From positions 22,638,922 through 22,702,921 of the forward strand of contig NC_086248.1 in NCBI RefSeq assembly GCF_021018805.1: DNA of 64,000 nucleotides. The letters are read 5' to 3'. The notes beneath the pieces are model-generated. The model worked only from the letters and a program-made list of their open reading frames with translations. It made no database searches and was not told the origin of the DNA. The number at the start of each line of letters is the position of its first letter. The first letter of the stretch is position 1. Made by a program: the position numbers and the translations under genes. Below, piece by piece: positions 23,796 to 38,919 of this stretch. This DNA comes from Prinia subflava. Its lineage: Eukaryota > Chordata > Aves > Passeriformes > Cisticolidae.

Positions 23796-26700
23796 GTATG
23801 AAAAGGAAAAGTGGCACAACATTGATTTGAGGAAAACAAAGCAGCAGTAAATGAAGCTAGTGTTCATCTGATGGGAAAGTACAGCCCTGCAGAACAGTAG
23901 GCATAAGACCATTGACCATATCTTGTAAGAGGGTGAAATCTCATTCAGCTTTGTTCTTTGCTCTTCACCTACTAAGTGCTACCTTTTCTTTTGTTTTCCT
24001 GATACTACATTCTAAGCTATGATCTTGCTCCAGAATAGAAACCACCAGCTCAAAGTCCGTAATTCTGTGAGCTGGCTGCCCTTTGGTTTTTTTTCACACT
24101 ATCTATCCTTTATCAACACTGAAAGGCATTTCTCCAGGTTTTACCTTTCCAATACATGTGACTCAGCTTTTCTTCAGTACTCAGTACTATCCTAGCAGGC
24201 ATGCAGACAGATTCTCATACATCTTTTATCATAAAATTATGCCTGTGCATGTAGAGGTACCTTGATGTTATTTCATCACAATTTCTAACGGCCACAACCT
24301 CTAATCATAAGTGCCTAGGTGAACCCCCACCCCCTCTCACCAGGCTAATGCTCCTAGCTGCACCATTCCCTCTGATCATGATGCTGTTGCCTCTAGCTAG
24401 CAAGTATACTGATACCCCTCACTGCTCTTCCCACTCACCACAGTACACTTATATGGATTTTAGCTCTGAACAGGATCATTAAAGAGAGCCTTTACTAAAA
24501 TCCATTCACTTAAGTTACTGTTCTTTGAAATTTCAACAAAGTTCCAGCACCATTTTATCTCATCATTGCAGTAGACCCAGTTGTGATGCTCTCCCATCTT
24601 TCATGATTTCTATTCTCTGAGTGCTGACTAAAGCAGTCATCTAAGCAGCTAATTGGGTTTTATTAGTGATTCAGCATGTAGGCTCACTGAGGAGCCTCCA
24701 TCTCTCATAAATATTATCAGCTGTCATTACACCTTGGATCTCAGTAACAAAGAAGCCCCTTCAACACTCTTACTAGAAAACAAAAAGCCCCTTAGATTGA
24801 TAAATGTCTGCATTTCCAGAAGACTAAACTAAGGACTTTAATTATAGTAAAACATTGACTCAGGACTAAGACAATACTATTGCTTTTTACTTATAGAGAA
24901 AGGATAAAAACATGCCATCATAAAGCAGGCATCAATACAACCAAATGGCTGCACTAGCATACTATTCTTTAGCTTTCTAAATGAGGTATGTTTATTTCAG
25001 CTTATCAAGAAATGTCACCAGGAAACTCTTTTTTTCTCAGATTCTCCTTCTGACATATCTTGTAAGACTCTTTCTAAAAATATGTTCCAATGGCTGTGCT
25101 TTGACAGTATTTATAATCTACACAATGAACAAGTGTAGATAGAGATTATGCATGCTCTTCATTATAACTATTATTCACAACTATTTCTGGTGACCACTAA
25201 CCCCAATACCTGGCCAGTTGTCCTCACGTGTAAATGTTCTGTTTCCTACATTAAAAAAAGGACTATATTTCTGTCAGGACTCTAACAGCAACTAAATAAC
25301 AAAGAATTTGCATATATGCACATGTGTAAATTAATATACATTCATGCATACTGTATTTCAGTAAATTACTGGCATGTGTTATTGTGCATTGTGACTCATG
25401 AATCATGAATCCAATTCACAGATTATCATTTCCCATTAAATTAGTACTTTCCATATGGTATCTCCAACGCAAATCCTACAACCTACTTATTGTGGTTAAA
25501 AAAAAATCTTACATCAAGAACACACTGTCCTAGGCTTTGAAAAAATGTTGGAAATCAAATTATTCTACTATGTCTAATACTGTTTAAAGATTTAAGTGAT
25601 TTCTTCTTTTTTTGGCATTTTATTTTTAGACTATATCTATTACCAGTTCGCATGTTATTTTTTTGTACTACTGGACTAGCATAAACCAGAAGCAGTTATC
25701 ACAACCTGGAGAGAATTCTTATAGTACAGCACCATATTTACCCGCAAAGAAACCATTTTATCAAACCACAGTGTCCTTTTGTAATGGCTGTATTAATACA
25801 TGCCAAGAATATTGTAACCATTGCACTTAGACAGTGAAAACTCATGTGAAATCCTGCCTGTAGGTAACTACCTGAATCTGCTACCTATGCAGTGTTTTTA
25901 TAGAAATTGAATTGTAAGTGGTTCACAATAATATTTATCCAAAAAAATTAGTACTAAAAACAGTAAAACAAATTTTTAAAATTTATTTTATTTCTGAAAA
26001 AATCTGTGAAAGCCTTTTAAAATAAATTTAAAAGTTTAGTTTACCATGGATTGGTTTACCATGTCATTAGAGTTGGATTTTTTTCCTATACATCACATTC
26101 TACAGATTTTATGTGAGCAAGAAACAATCCAAGTTCTGACTGAATAAGCTCAGTATCTTTGCAGAATTTGAACATACTTTTCAAGATCTCTGATTTAACA
26201 AAATTCCATCAAAGGGTGGGGTTGGAATATCATTCTCATTTTTATTGAAGTAGGTTGAGATCTTGCTACTGTAAATAGGACTGGTTCTGAACATTTTAAA
26301 ATCAGTAAGTTGGAGCATATAAGACTTTCATTGTTCCAGGAAGCCCTTTATAGCTCTACCACATCTGCAGCTGGTCTCTAAAGTGTTTATGGACTAAGCT
26401 GAATAGATTTTGTTCTTTATGTGCTCTCATTTCTCTGCCTCTTTCAATTTTGTAATTGGACAGATAGCCAAAATTACCTCTACTGGCCATCCAGGGCAAG
26501 AGTTGTTTCAAATCCAACCACTTATCTGTGGTTCACATAGTTCATATTTTATTACTTCATCACCACTTCAGTCTTTGGTTCTGGCACTTTTCCCGTGCAA
26601 GTGACATTCACACTATATAATTGAGCTTTATTCATGGAACTGTGAAACAGATGGAAAGTATTCCAAAATGTGGAAAATGAAAAAAAAATCTAAAACCAAA

Positions 26701-26893
26701 CAACTTCACTGTGACATTTTCTCATTTTCTTTGCTTCTTGGCTTTGGCTTGCTGGTAAAGGAGGACTGAATATGTAAATCCATAACTAATGAAGAGTTAT
26801 ATCAGTCAAAGCTAATAATAAAGTAAGGAGTTACATACATCAATATAGATAATAGAATCTGTTTTAGAGAGGTATGGTGATCTGTTTGCAGGA

Positions 26894-26916
26894 GATATAA
26901 ATATATATATATATAT
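26894..26916. repeat. (AT)n microsatellite
   Basis: ATATAAATATATATATATATATG run of about 23 bp. Confidence 0.85.
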
Positions 26917-29900
26917 GTACGCACATGTAATTCTTTTTATACATCAGTCAACAAATACATTACCAAATTCAACTGGTGTTTATCTTCAATAGGCTACAGA
27001 AACCCCCAGGTTATATATATATACTTGAGTGAAAAGTGTTCATCAGCTATTTTATCCTTCCTTATTCTTAGTACTCCTTTCAGCAAGAATATCCTGGTAA
27101 TTGCTGCCTGAAATTTTCCTCAAATATTTCTGGGAATTATTCTACTAGAGATCTAATGCATAAAAATTGTCAATAATAAAGATGTACTCTACCAAATAAA
27201 GGGAAAAACATGCACTTCCAATGGTCACCAGTTTGAAATTATCAGGGCAGCTGAGACAACTTAGCAGTAAGTCCAGGAATAAAATTAGCAGCAGAACAAC
27301 TTTCCTCTCTTACCTTTTTCCCTCAGCTTTCCCTGTTTTTTGAAGATTATAATTTTTTGTCAGTGCTGCTTGATATGTCAGTGTATGGATAGCAAAATGG
27401 CATTCAATTTCTTATTTCTGCAGTGTGGCCTTGCAAAATAATTTCTGATTTTCTGCTTACTGTCTCTAGAATGTCTTCTTTGACATAATGGATTTTATAT
27501 TTTTCTTTCCTTATATTTGTCTTGTGTAAAATTGCATTTTCCCCATATGAATTTTAATATTCTACTTCTACTTCCTCAGTTTTCATCTCCCTGGCTCTCT
27601 GTAGATGATTGCTCAGTTTTCATTTAACTACCTTTTCTTTCAAAAGAAAATTATTAAGTTTTTTGATAATTTATTTAATTAAAGAATAGCAAATTTATAA
27701 TTATAAATAAATTAATTATGAAATAATTAATATAGTAGTAAATAACTCTTCCTCCTGATGAGAACACAGCAATGACTCCTGTGATCACTAGCATTTAAAG
27801 TAAGCTGTTAAAATAGGAATAAAACTAGGAAAAAGGGAACATGAACATGAAGCAATTCCATGCAAAGCAATCTTAATTTGGAACAAATGTTGGGAGTTTG
27901 GAGCCCTAACACTGGTGATGATACCTCTATATTAGGAAAACAGAAAATTCCATTTCTATTGCACATATGTTCTGGGAGGATGTCTTTACACAAAACTACC
28001 GAATATTACTGGATAAAAATGTACTTCATCACTTATGTTGGTGTTAGTCTGTTTTATATATGTATTTTTTTTTCAGTCTCAAGTATTTTTGGACTGCTGT
28101 ACACTTCAGATCTAGTCAGTCTTCTGTCTCAACAGTGGCTAGAGACAAATACATAGGAAACAGTAACAGAAGACTATGTATACATGTTTTTCCTAATAGT
28201 CTCCTGAACTCCCTGTCGTTTTCAGCATGGGACATTTCCTGGGTTAGATACAATTTATTTTTTTACTAGCTGCTAATGGAATTCTCTACTCAAGTACCCC
28301 GACATCTTTTGCGCTAGGTACAGGGGATTATTTTGCATTCTCACTCTCCTTTACCAAGGAATTTGAGAGGTATACTGCCTATGCAGTTAATAAGCACTAG
28401 CTTTTTTAATTTGAACCTTGCATGCCCCCTATACCTAGGTAAACAAGTCTAAGCATTTTCTAAAGAGCAAAACAACTTCTAAAAGAACACCTGAAGAAAC
28501 TGCATCTTAAAATATTCTGTTAATGAGGGTGTCTATCTGAAAGAAATCATTGTTCAAATCTACTCCTTTTCCATTTAAGGCAGAGTTTGAATCCTGTTAT
28601 AAATGAGGATACCCTAATCAATAATGTGCAGTCAAGTTTCTATGTTGCATTACCAAAAATATTTGGTTACACACTGCCTCAGGAATGAAAATTAAAACAA
28701 ATCTGCTGTTTACTCTGTCAGGTCAGTCCCTAATGCATCCACCACAAGGTTTCTCTTTAAAATCAGAACACTGTCGGGAGGATTCTGAACATTGCGTCTT
28801 ACAGCAGTGATGTGCTACCCCTTGAAATTGTGGACTTTGGCTTCTTAACAGAAAAAAAGAATCAAGCATTCCTATACTGCATCCTTGATGGATGAATCTT
28901 CTGAGCTGCAGACCATTAAGTCAAGACTTTTTTTTATTCTGAAAAATTTCATTTTAGATCAAAGGAAATATTTCATGTTGACCAAATATGGTAATTTTTT
29001 TATGAGTAAATACAATTCAAACTGAAATGATCTCCACATTCTTTTCTTCAAATACAAAGATATAGAAATAGCATTATTCCTGAGAATACAGTCTTCATGA
29101 ATATGTCTAAACAGTAGAAATTATCCAGATGAAGTGATTAGCTGAGGCTGTTCTACATTCCAAATTAAATCAAGTCTAATTCAGCATTAGTAATAGAAAA
29201 ATAAAAGAAAATAATCTTGCAAACAAGACCTGCATTTCTAGAGGACACAGTGTAAACACAAACAGTGCAGGTGTCTATTAAGGACCATAATTATCTTATT
29301 TGGACTTGGAAGCAGTTTTTAAAGATTAGGGAAAATATGCTACTGTAATAGGCATTCATGAATATATTTTTAACTACATCTGTTCCATCTTCAGTTTTAA
29401 TTATACTTCTCTGAAGTCAAAAATAATTTTCACACTGGCATGACATGATTTTTGTCCTGGTGCAAATACATAAAAAGCAGTATTCACCAGTATATAAGAT
29501 CTCACACAATAAAATTCCTGCATAGGTACTTTTTGTGGATACTATTTTGAAGGTAGCTATTACTACAGTGAAAGTATCCAGACAGTTGAAGACTAGAAAC
29601 ATAAATATAATAAGACTTACTGTAGTTTAGCTATAAATGTCAGCAACAGTTACAGACAAATTATGACTGGAATTTGCTTAATAAAGTAACAGGAACTAAA
29701 TGGCAAGCAAAGCGCTATATAACATTTGATGCTAGGAATCCTCAAAAAAAGAAAAAAAACCATTATGGAAGAAGGGAGAAAAGGGAAAAAGAAACATAGG
29801 TGGTAGGGGGGTTAAAAAAAAAAACAAACTGAAAAAAAACCCCTATCTGCAGTAATATCTGTCATTCATAACTTGCCATAATTATCTACTCTGTAAAATT

Positions 29901-32900
29901 GCTGCTGTAATTTGAAATGCCTCCCTCCTGATCTAATTGGCAGACTAATGTAATGACTTGACTAAGAACTAGGAATGTAGATCTTGCCATTATGTCAGAT
30001 TCACTTGGATTTTAATGCATTATTCCCTCAGGAAGGCCCATGATTTAATTAAAAACATTGTGTTTCACTGTCCAGCACAGCACCTGCAGCACTCTTAGTG
30101 TGTGAGTCTTGATTCCCTAGAGTGCATTGCAGCTGACCTTTTTGATTTCCATTTAGCGAGCACTTTGCAGATAAATTTTAACGGTTTCCTATTTAGCTCT
30201 TAAATGTGCTTCTGTGCCTCCAGTTCTTGAATTTTGATGTTTATCAAAGCAGTATTTCAAATTTGCAATGATTTCTCCCCTAAAAGTACTTCTCCTGTAA
30301 CACATACAAATAGCAGAAATCAGAGTCAGCTATGATTTAGAAACTGATTCATTCCCCAGACTATAAATGTTTCTGAACGGAGCTATACAAAACAGCTTGC
30401 CATCGAGTTAAAGCAATGTTCTCAAATTGTTACCAAGCATACTGTATTACAACATAACCTTATATGATACAGTATTTGCTATTCTGAGATTCATAATCCA
30501 TAGGGTTCTTTGTCCCAGTTCCTTTTTATGCACAGGAAATAAGGAGTTGGAAAGAAGCCCTATCTAGGCAATATTCCAGATCATGACAATACGGCAATGT
30601 GGAGATGTTAAGATAGGTGGCTTTATGAAAATCATGACATTTTTAGTTACAAAGAGGTAATCATTCTATTGCTTCTTATCAGAGTAAAAGTGTGTGGAAA
30701 TGCTTCTGCCCAAGACTGCTGCTGGTCTTGGCAAACCCACTGTTAAGAAGCAAAAATTGAAACGAATTCACCTCCCTTTACATTTGAACATAATGAGTTG
30801 TGTCTGTTAGCTGGTGATCTGTACAAGAAAATTTCCACAGGCCATATAGTTTATTTAAATTTAATTCCAGACCGACTGGAACCACAAACACTTCTAATGG
30901 TAATAGCATGCAATCAAATAACAAGCAACAAATTAGGTGGTAAATTAATTGTGGTTCTTCATTAACACAATTGTGCACCTGGTAACAAAAAAAGGTACAG
31001 AGCCTTTATCTCTGTAAAACTGAGGAGGTCTCCAGAGCTTCCAAAGACCAGCTACTGCAGTGTTCTGTAAGGTCATATTTTTCTCTACTAAGGACTTTGG
31101 AGGAGCTTGAAAATAGGTATGGAAGTGCTCAGCTATTGGATATTCACATTTGGATTTTTGGACTGAAAACACCAGGCATACCTATATCTACTGCTCCTAT
31201 GTGTATTCTGATCTATTAGCCCTGATGAATTAGATATTTAAAATTCTTTGTTAGAAGAATAACAAAGTTATTAGAAGAGAGTACAAAGCCTTTAATTATA
31301 TTGAGAATAAAATTACCAGGGACTGATTTACTACTGCCTATAGTAAACACATTACTGTTTACCAGCAAAAGTGCATTTATGAAAGTGTTGCACCACTGGC
31401 CAGCATATGTCAGATCAAGTGTAAAGAGAAACATAACCTCTAGTTTCTTTAAAATCATTTTCAAAGTGAATCCTTTTTTAAGAGGATATCCCAAAATGCC
31501 ACAGTAGTTCTGCCAGTATGGAACTCAGATTCACACTTTTATTCTAACAAAAAGATCTAGAAAAACATCTGGAAAAAAATCAGGAGGATTTTCAAAGCTG
31601 CTTTCTCATCTCACTGAATCAATCTTAGTCAAAGATTAATCAGCATAACCTATATGTCCTTTAGTCCCCAGTAAACTGCTCCTCTTTCCTTCCTATAAAA
31701 TGCACATCTTACTTCTTAAAAGATGCAAAATAATTAAACAGCACAGTGTTGGAACAGGTAATACATCTTCTGTGAGCTACTCCTGCCAAATTTCTAATTT
31801 TTAAGAGTTTATTAGCTCAGGAGAAATTGCTGAAATGCAATGTTATTTTTTTCTCTTTGACTGCTCATCAAATGGCAGCTCCTGTGGTCATACACTAAAT
31901 ATAACAATAAGCTGCAGCGATGGAGAAAGCAGTAAAGACTTAGGAGGGTGGCATGAATTTTGTTCAGCCTGTGTACCAGCCTATTTTAAACAGGCACTGA
32001 TACAATCTAAGGACTGTCCAAAGAGTTACCTTGTCTTTACAAGCTTCACCTAAGGTTCTATCTTAATCAATATGATTTTAATAGTTTTACAAGTGTTGTG
32101 TCCAGCAGTGCTGGGATGGAGAAAGATAAAAATGTCCCTTTCTTGTTATTCACTAATTACACAGCTCCATGAGACGGGAAGATAATTTTGCATAATGAGA
32201 GCTTCACAGAGTCCAATGAGGGCTTTGTCTACTCCTCACATGAGAAAGTATTTAAGGGACTTGCTTGACTGCTGGGCTAATATGAGTCTGATATCCTATA
32301 CAGTACCAAGACTGGATCTCATCCATAAAGTCTTGGCAATCTGTCCCACTGAGATGCCAACAATTAATTCAAATGTTTGTGCTAAAGATGCTATTTAGTA
32401 TCTTAGAATGAGGAGGTTAGCGGCAAACAGGCATGATTGCTCTCAGTATGCTCTCAAAATAGAGGTGACTGCTTAAGAGGTAGATTGATACAGATAATTC
32501 AAGTACTGTTTCAAACTGTCACACAAATTGATAAGAATTTTTTTTTCCTTTAAGATGTTAATATCGTCAATGGATTTTAAAGGTGCTCTTTATATCCTTT
32601 TGCATATCCTTCCTCCTTGGTTCTGTCTGAAAAGTGTACTTAACTAGGTTAAAAATATGAGGGTTTTTAAAAGCTCTATTAGCTCCAGAAAATTCTGATT
32701 GGCAGACCAAATTGGGTTGATCCTTACAACATTTGAGACTTTGCGTATTTCTGCCACCTACAGTGCAAAAATAGTGTCAACGCTTACTATTAGGGGACAG
32801 TTCCTACTACAAAACAGGTCCTAGAGAGACTTGTCACTGCAAACAAAAGTATGTGAACATACCCATCAGTGAAATACAGCTATGGCTGCAAGCTACTTTT

Positions 32901-35900
32901 CTGGTGGGCTTCAGTTGCTCTGTTTACTTTTTTCTTAAATTAGTGCACTGCAGTTTTAGGTTAATTTTTTTGCATATTCTTAAACAAATATGTATAAATT
33001 CAAGATGAATAGACATTTAAACCTTGCTGACTGAGAGTCAAACCCTCAGCAAACACACTTGCTGCATAACTACCTGGCATCTTGGCTACCCCTTCTGTCA
33101 GAATGGCACCCTGCCTGTTCCAAAGTTGGTTTGACCCCTCTAGTAACGCACGGGTGCCAGACAGCACCGACTTCTGCCGAGCAGCCTTCTTCAAGCCACA
33201 CACGCCATCCCCTCTGCAGGAGCTCCTGCCTCCACGCCAGCAATGAAGCGTTGGCACAACATCCTTCCTCACAATTGATCCCACCTGTTGATACTTGCAC
33301 AGCCAGAGATGGAGGAAAAAAAAAAAAACCGAGGAAAGAGAAGCAGACAAGCATTTCTGGTTGCCAAAAAGGCAGGTGGACAAGCAGCAGGTGTCTGATC
33401 AACTCAGGAAGATAACAGGGTGTCAAAATGTTTCTAACAGAAAAGTGCAGCACTTCTTGCAGGACTCCATCCAAAGACAATCAACATACCCATCAGTAAC
33501 TTCAGGGAGCAGCCTTTTATATTCTTTGGTGATAAGTTAGAGAGAAATTAAGTCCATAGTGTTAAAAAAGCAACTCAAATACTGGCTAAATATTGGCAAT
33601 AAGCCACATCACTATTCTCTTTTCACCACCACCAACAAAAAAAATAGTCATATAGAGCATGAAAGGCATACTAGGAAGGTTTTATCTTTGACACATGAGG
33701 CCTTTTTCAAACTCACATTGGAAAATGCTGGAGGGAAACCCTGATTCCTCTCAAGCTGGCTATGCCAAAATTTTATCTTTTGCTCTGAGTGATGAATAAG
33801 TATTGAGGTAAATAAGCTTATAAGATATCAAAATGTGATGCACACAGATCTCATGTTTTCAGCTCTGCAGAAATGGGGAAGGGGAAAGGGAGTTCCTTTA
33901 CACTGAAAGGATCCTTGAAAGAAAATGCCAACAGCAAAGTCCACATTTCTTACAAAAATATCTAAAAAGTACCATCCAAAAATCTGTGCAATTTGCAAGG
34001 CTGAAATGTCCTTTTGAGGTTAAAATTAGCAATGCATCTGTCTCTAAATAAATAAATGAATAAAAATCCTATCATTAATTATTATCTTTTCATCAGTATC
34101 TGGGACAACTTCCCAACTGGCTGAAATTCTTTCCTTTTTTTCTTTCTTTAAAGAGCCATCATGCTGTGTGGTCAATTGTGGCTGGCTATTACATATATTT
34201 TTTTCTTGCTTTTCCTGTGGGATAATCTTAATATGACATTTTCTTCCTCTTTGAAATGTATATGAATGAAAATGAAAAAAAAAATCTTCCAGAACTAATT
34301 ATGTGGATAAATATAAATCAGAATTACCTTTATGGCAGTAGTTTGGGACTTTCAAAGAAACCTGCTGTCCAAACACAGAATTTACATCGTAATGATGTGT
34401 TTTGCTGTCTGATGCCAGGAATGGAATCCAGAACCTCTCTTACTTTTCCAGGCATGTTTATATATATATCCGGTGACGGGAAAATGCATACACAATTCTG
34501 TGAGGCAAAATGTGTATCTAGGACTCCCCAAACTCATAAAAACAACCTAAAGTACCATGTTCCAACCTTTCCTTTTATTTTCTTTTGATGATTTAACCTT
34601 TTAGGATACATATAGACACTTAAATGCTCTCTAGATACCACTTTAGGCTATTAAATATTTTATCTATTCTGGATACCATTTTATCTAAATTTTTCCTTCC
34701 CTTTTATCTTCATTTGGATTTGGGTGTTTAGCTGTCTCACATTCTGGAAAAATATGGCCACCAAAACGGAACAAAGGCTCATTAAGTCACAAGGTTTAAT
34801 AATGCAGGCAGCACCAACAAATAGGAAAGTTACTTTACTCTTACTGCAAAGAATGCAAATATCCTGGCACCCTCCATGGAGTAACTGAGGGGCAAGATTT
34901 CTAGGGTATATTACCTAAACATAGGCATCTGGTTTAATTTTAGTACATTATGCCTGGTTTACAGTTGCTATTCTGGAAAGGCACATATTTTTCAGCCAAT
35001 ATCTTGATGAATCCAAAATGCAATAGTAGTACTTGGCATGAACACCAAGTGAACCTCAGGCTCTCCTCATACATCTCCATTGCACACATATGAAGCTTTA
35101 CTCTGCTTCTTTGCCTTTTTGCTTTTGAGTGTAAGTGCCATGGAACCAGGGCAGTCAAAAGGGAAAATGAGAAATGGTCTTTACAATCAGCATCTCAGAG
35201 TGCTGAGCTTGTGTTTCTTTTGATAATGACAACAAAATGCTGTGTCTTCCATTTGTGTTTATGGCCATACTTTTCACACAGACCTGTGTAAGGCAGTTGA
35301 AAGCTATGAGACAGCTTTGAGAACAGCAGGAAAACACACTGGGTAGAATTAAAAATGAATACAATAAAAAAATCAAATGTCTGGCACATTACTTCCTATG
35401 TATCATAGGCTTTATAAATTACATTTAGTTCAACTTCTGTTACTGCACAACCTATAACAATTTCAGGAATAGGTAATGAATGTCCCAGGATTTTGTTGTA
35501 GAATTTGAGCTGGTACCAAAGCTGAAATTTGTCTACATATATATATATATTCCATTTCCATTCCTTAACTTGAAGAAAGCTCAGTCAAAAAAAACCAAAG
35601 TCCTAATAGTTTAAGTACTTGCTGTTAGCACAGAGGTGGAAACATGGATGATGTTTCCTTATTACAGCAAAGCAAATGTCACCTCCTGGGCATAAATTCC
35701 CCTGTATAACAGGATATCTTAGAATTAATTCAAGACCATCGGCAAAATTTCCAACTTTTAATATATTTATGAATAATGTACTAGCTTGCATATAAAGAAC
35801 AGTGGCAACAAAGAACATTGGGGCCATATAACAACCCTTTTGAGTGTATTATCTATGTTCAACATTCTTTTTTTTTTTTTCTGGAACATTACTGCTACTA

Positions 35901-35907
35901 CTGTGAC

Positions 35908-35930
35908 TATTATTATTATTGTTGTTGTTG
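35908..35930. repeat. Compound (ATT)n(GTT)n microsatellite
   Basis: TAT TATTATTATT followed by GTTGTTGTTG. Confidence 0.8.
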
Positions 35931-36828
35931 CTATTTATAAAAATGCTGAGGTATCTGTATGGGATCTCATCCCTTTTACTCAAGGGGACATGTCTTGTTT
36001 GGACCATTTTCAACTCAAAACAGAGCATATAGGAAGTTTTTGTAAGACTTGCTGAAAAGATTTCTTTTGTATTATGAACTAGCTTTTTTCTCAAAAAAGA
36101 ATTTTTTCTCCCCATAAAATTGTCAGTGGAATTTCACATTTTAATTCAGAAGGTATATAAAATACTGATTTATGAAAATATTATTTCAATCAAATCTGAA
36201 ATATCTGAATCTTAGATTTACATCAGTTGTCATTGTTCTCTGTGGGCCCGAGCTCCTTACCACATCTTTTGTAATACGTGGCATATAGGAGATCACAATA
36301 GGTTGAAGGAAGAGTTTTTTCAGAGATCCAGTGAAGACAGGTAGATCTACATAAATGTCACTACACATGCCTGAAAACATCCCTCAAAAAATTTAAAAAT
36401 CCAAATATTTGCTTTCATCTGATTTACTGTGAATTTCCATTTTAATAAAGAATTGAAATTTGAATGTGGAAGGATAGAAGACATGCTATGACTATCTCTT
36501 ATTTCTGAGAATTCATGGGGATTTTTAGTGATATTCTGACAATAAGGCACAATCCTTAAATCGTAAGTTCAGAATTCCATGTAGTACACAATAAAATATT
36601 TCAAGGCAAGTATGTCAGTTTATAGCATTTAAAGATCTGGATCACAGATTCAGAACAGTAACTACAGGAAACAGAAATAAATGCGTTCAAAAATAGCTAT
36701 GTGGCAATCCCTGTACAATATTCGGTGCCATTCAGCTGAATTTAGGAGCAGGTTCCCTTATATTGCAGCTTCTAAAGAAAAAGAAGATGAGTTTACCAGG
36801 ACTTGTTCCTAGACATAATAAATTCCAC

Positions 36829-37043
36829 CTGAGAAGTTACTCCTGTAAAGAAGGCTAGATAGATGAGGTGGAAACCAATGAGGTCATTGTGGTTCTGAGT
36901 CTTCTGAACCAGGCACAGAAGTTTGTGCATGTCAGAGGGCTGCTGGTCACATTTGAGTGTGCTGATTAAACACTCCAGAAAAAAGAACAATTCTTGCATT
37001 GCTGGAGACATGTTGGGAAGCCTTCCACAGCAAAACATACTTG
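36829..37043 (-). CDS. Candidate exon 2 of an unassigned secreted protein
   Basis: On the minus strand a strong acceptor (branch-like TTCTAAT, then TTTCCTCTTCTAG) precedes 37043, and CAG/GTGGAA closes the block at 36829. The block is 215 nt: two bases that complete a split codon, then 71 open codons. The phase fits the donor of the exon at 39414-39645, giving Ala at the junction. The block is visibly more GC-rich than its surroundings. The peptide has predicted-helix character (SPAMQELFFFLECLISTLK) and Cys at several positions. If the donor is not used, the frame continues 11 codons to TAA (36795-36793). If it is used, the next acceptor (TTTTCAG, ending about 36373) reads seven codons to TAG. 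Family unknown; real exon or decayed gene cannot be decided by eye. Confidence 0.3.
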
Positions 37044-38919
37044 CTAGAAGAGGAAATTAGAACCTTGACTGCCTTAAACAAGAAAAGTATTTGTAATAGC
37101 AGACAAGCCAGATGGACTTAATGGAAACCAGAGAATATATTTCAAAAATTATAAAAAATAGATCCTAAGGATAGAAAAGTGATGTGGTGAAGTCCCATGC
37201 TCCATGAATTAATGTGTGTGAAGGTGCTGTATGAATAGGAAGTCTCCACCTGCCTGTAAGCCTGCAGAGGTGCAGAATTCAAATACAGAGTAAAAGAAAG
37301 GATGGGACTTGAATGAAATTGCACTTATAATATGCTTGAATTATGCTTATGTCATTCCTCCTAAAGAAATAGTCAAGGGCATAAAATTTCTGTATGTTTG
37401 CCTAGAAGTTTTGTCAGCTCCCACTTTTTCCAGTCTCCTCTCTCTGCTTCTTTCTTCTTAGCCCACTTGATGCTCTTTTGAATGCTTTCTCTCATCTCCT
37501 GACCCTTCTTTTCTGACAGGCACAACTCCATTCTTTTTTGTTCTTCCATATCTCTCTAGGATAGGATTTTTTCCTATACTTCTGCTAGGCTAATTCCTCC
37601 TCACGTTTCAAGTGCTTCAGCCTCTTGTTTCCTTCTTTTCCTTGTCTATCCTTCTCCTCACAGATTTTTCTCTCTGAATTCTCATACACTTTTATTCTCT
37701 GTTCAAATACTGCTTTGGGGGGATGATTTTCTACTGACACACTTTTAAGTGAGGCAGAAATTGAATCATATCCCGTGCCCCTTATTGCTTCTAGTCTTCC
37801 TTTCAGAAAGTAAATACTTATCTCCTTGGCAATTTACTAATGTGGAAGCCAGGTAGTTTCTCTGATGTCATCTGTTCACTTGGTAAGATGTACCTTCCAT
37901 AAAGAAAACTGGGAAAAAACTTCTGCTAGTTACAGAGACTGACCCTGAAGTAGAACGGTATCACATGGACCCTCTTCTGTTGGGAACAAGAGAAAGGACA
38001 TGCAAAAAACATGGATTAGGGAAGAAGACAGGACATGGCACTTGGGCAATTCAAAAGGGGATTCAAACTAGGCAATGTACTGGACAGGAAACATAGCATA
38101 GAGCCTAGTCAGTCAGCAGCTCCCCTGAGGCAGCCAGCCAGGAAAAAAAACAGCAGGAACTGACTGTAGATCCAATACCTCCCCCATAACTGCAGTCAGC
38201 TATCTCAGCCCATACAGAATCTCTTCTGTAAGATCTTCTCCAAAATATATTCTCAAGTACTTACAGTAGTTTTTCAAAAATGCTCCCTTTTTTTTTTTAA
38301 GACACAGCTAAAGGACAAATATAAAAAAGCTATATTATAGAGCAGGGGAAAATTTGGAATATTTATTGATAGTGGAGGAGTCCAAATTCACTTCTTTCCT
38401 AGGCCCAAGGTAAATGAAACTCACATAATGTAATTTCATAGATTGATGCCTCATTCCATACTTCTCGTGCTAAAGTAATCTTGCAGAAAAAAAGTATGCT
38501 TCACTGAGTAAAAATGCAGCGTGAATTTGAAGTTCATTGCTATGAACAGTCACCTTTGGTGTTGGTAAAATCTGCTCTTTTTTTTTTTCCTCTGATTTGG
38601 AAAGAGTTTCTAGATTTTATGCAATGTCTGTTTTCTCTCTCCCTGTTGCCATTTATTATTAAGAAAATTTAACAAAATTATTGATTTGTAAACAAAGATG
38701 AAAGAGTAACTACAATTATAAAAAGCAATCAATGACAAAGGAAAAGTGTTTAAACAAGCAAAACCAGCCCTCAAATAATTTCTCTGTCTTTTAAACAAAG
38801 AAGGTAATATCCCAGAGGAGGAGACAGAATTTCCTACAGGGAGAAGGAAGACTGAACTGTTAAGGGCTTTATCATTTCATTACAGTAGATAATTAGGTAA
38901 TTAGAATTATTAGAAGTTG
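37044..38919. other. AT-rich DNA, intron if the flanking candidate gene is real
   Basis: No repeat family recognised. Positions 37420-37700 are pyrimidine-rich. A T9 tract lies near 38290. Confidence 0.4.

Larger units (their letters stand above)
23796..36828. other. Long AT-rich region, no gene recognised
   Basis: Thirteen kilobases with no identifiable LINE, LTR or RNA gene. Simple repeats lie at 26894-26916 (AT) and 35908-35930 (ATT then GTT). Positions 29880-30450 read as complex, low-repeat sequence with homeodomain-type TAATTAAA words and may be a conserved non-coding element. Positions 33060-33420 are GC-richer with several CpGs and overlapping ORFs on both strands, but no protein or repeat was recognised. 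An acceptor-like and donor-like pair on the minus strand (about 36372 and 36253) is discussed with the candidate gene at 36829-39645. Confidence 0.4.

Noticed and set aside
33000..33480. Several overlapping ORFs of 80-136 codons in a GC-richer patch
   Set aside because: Open frames on both strands, no domain and no consistent splice signals; more likely a GC-rich unique or old repeat sequence.
36253..36372. Possible third coding exon of the minus-strand candidate (acceptor TTTTCAG, donor GTG/GTAAGG)
   Set aside because: Its long open frame does not fit the phase of the preceding exon; in the fitting phase it stops after seven codons, so at most it is a terminal exon.
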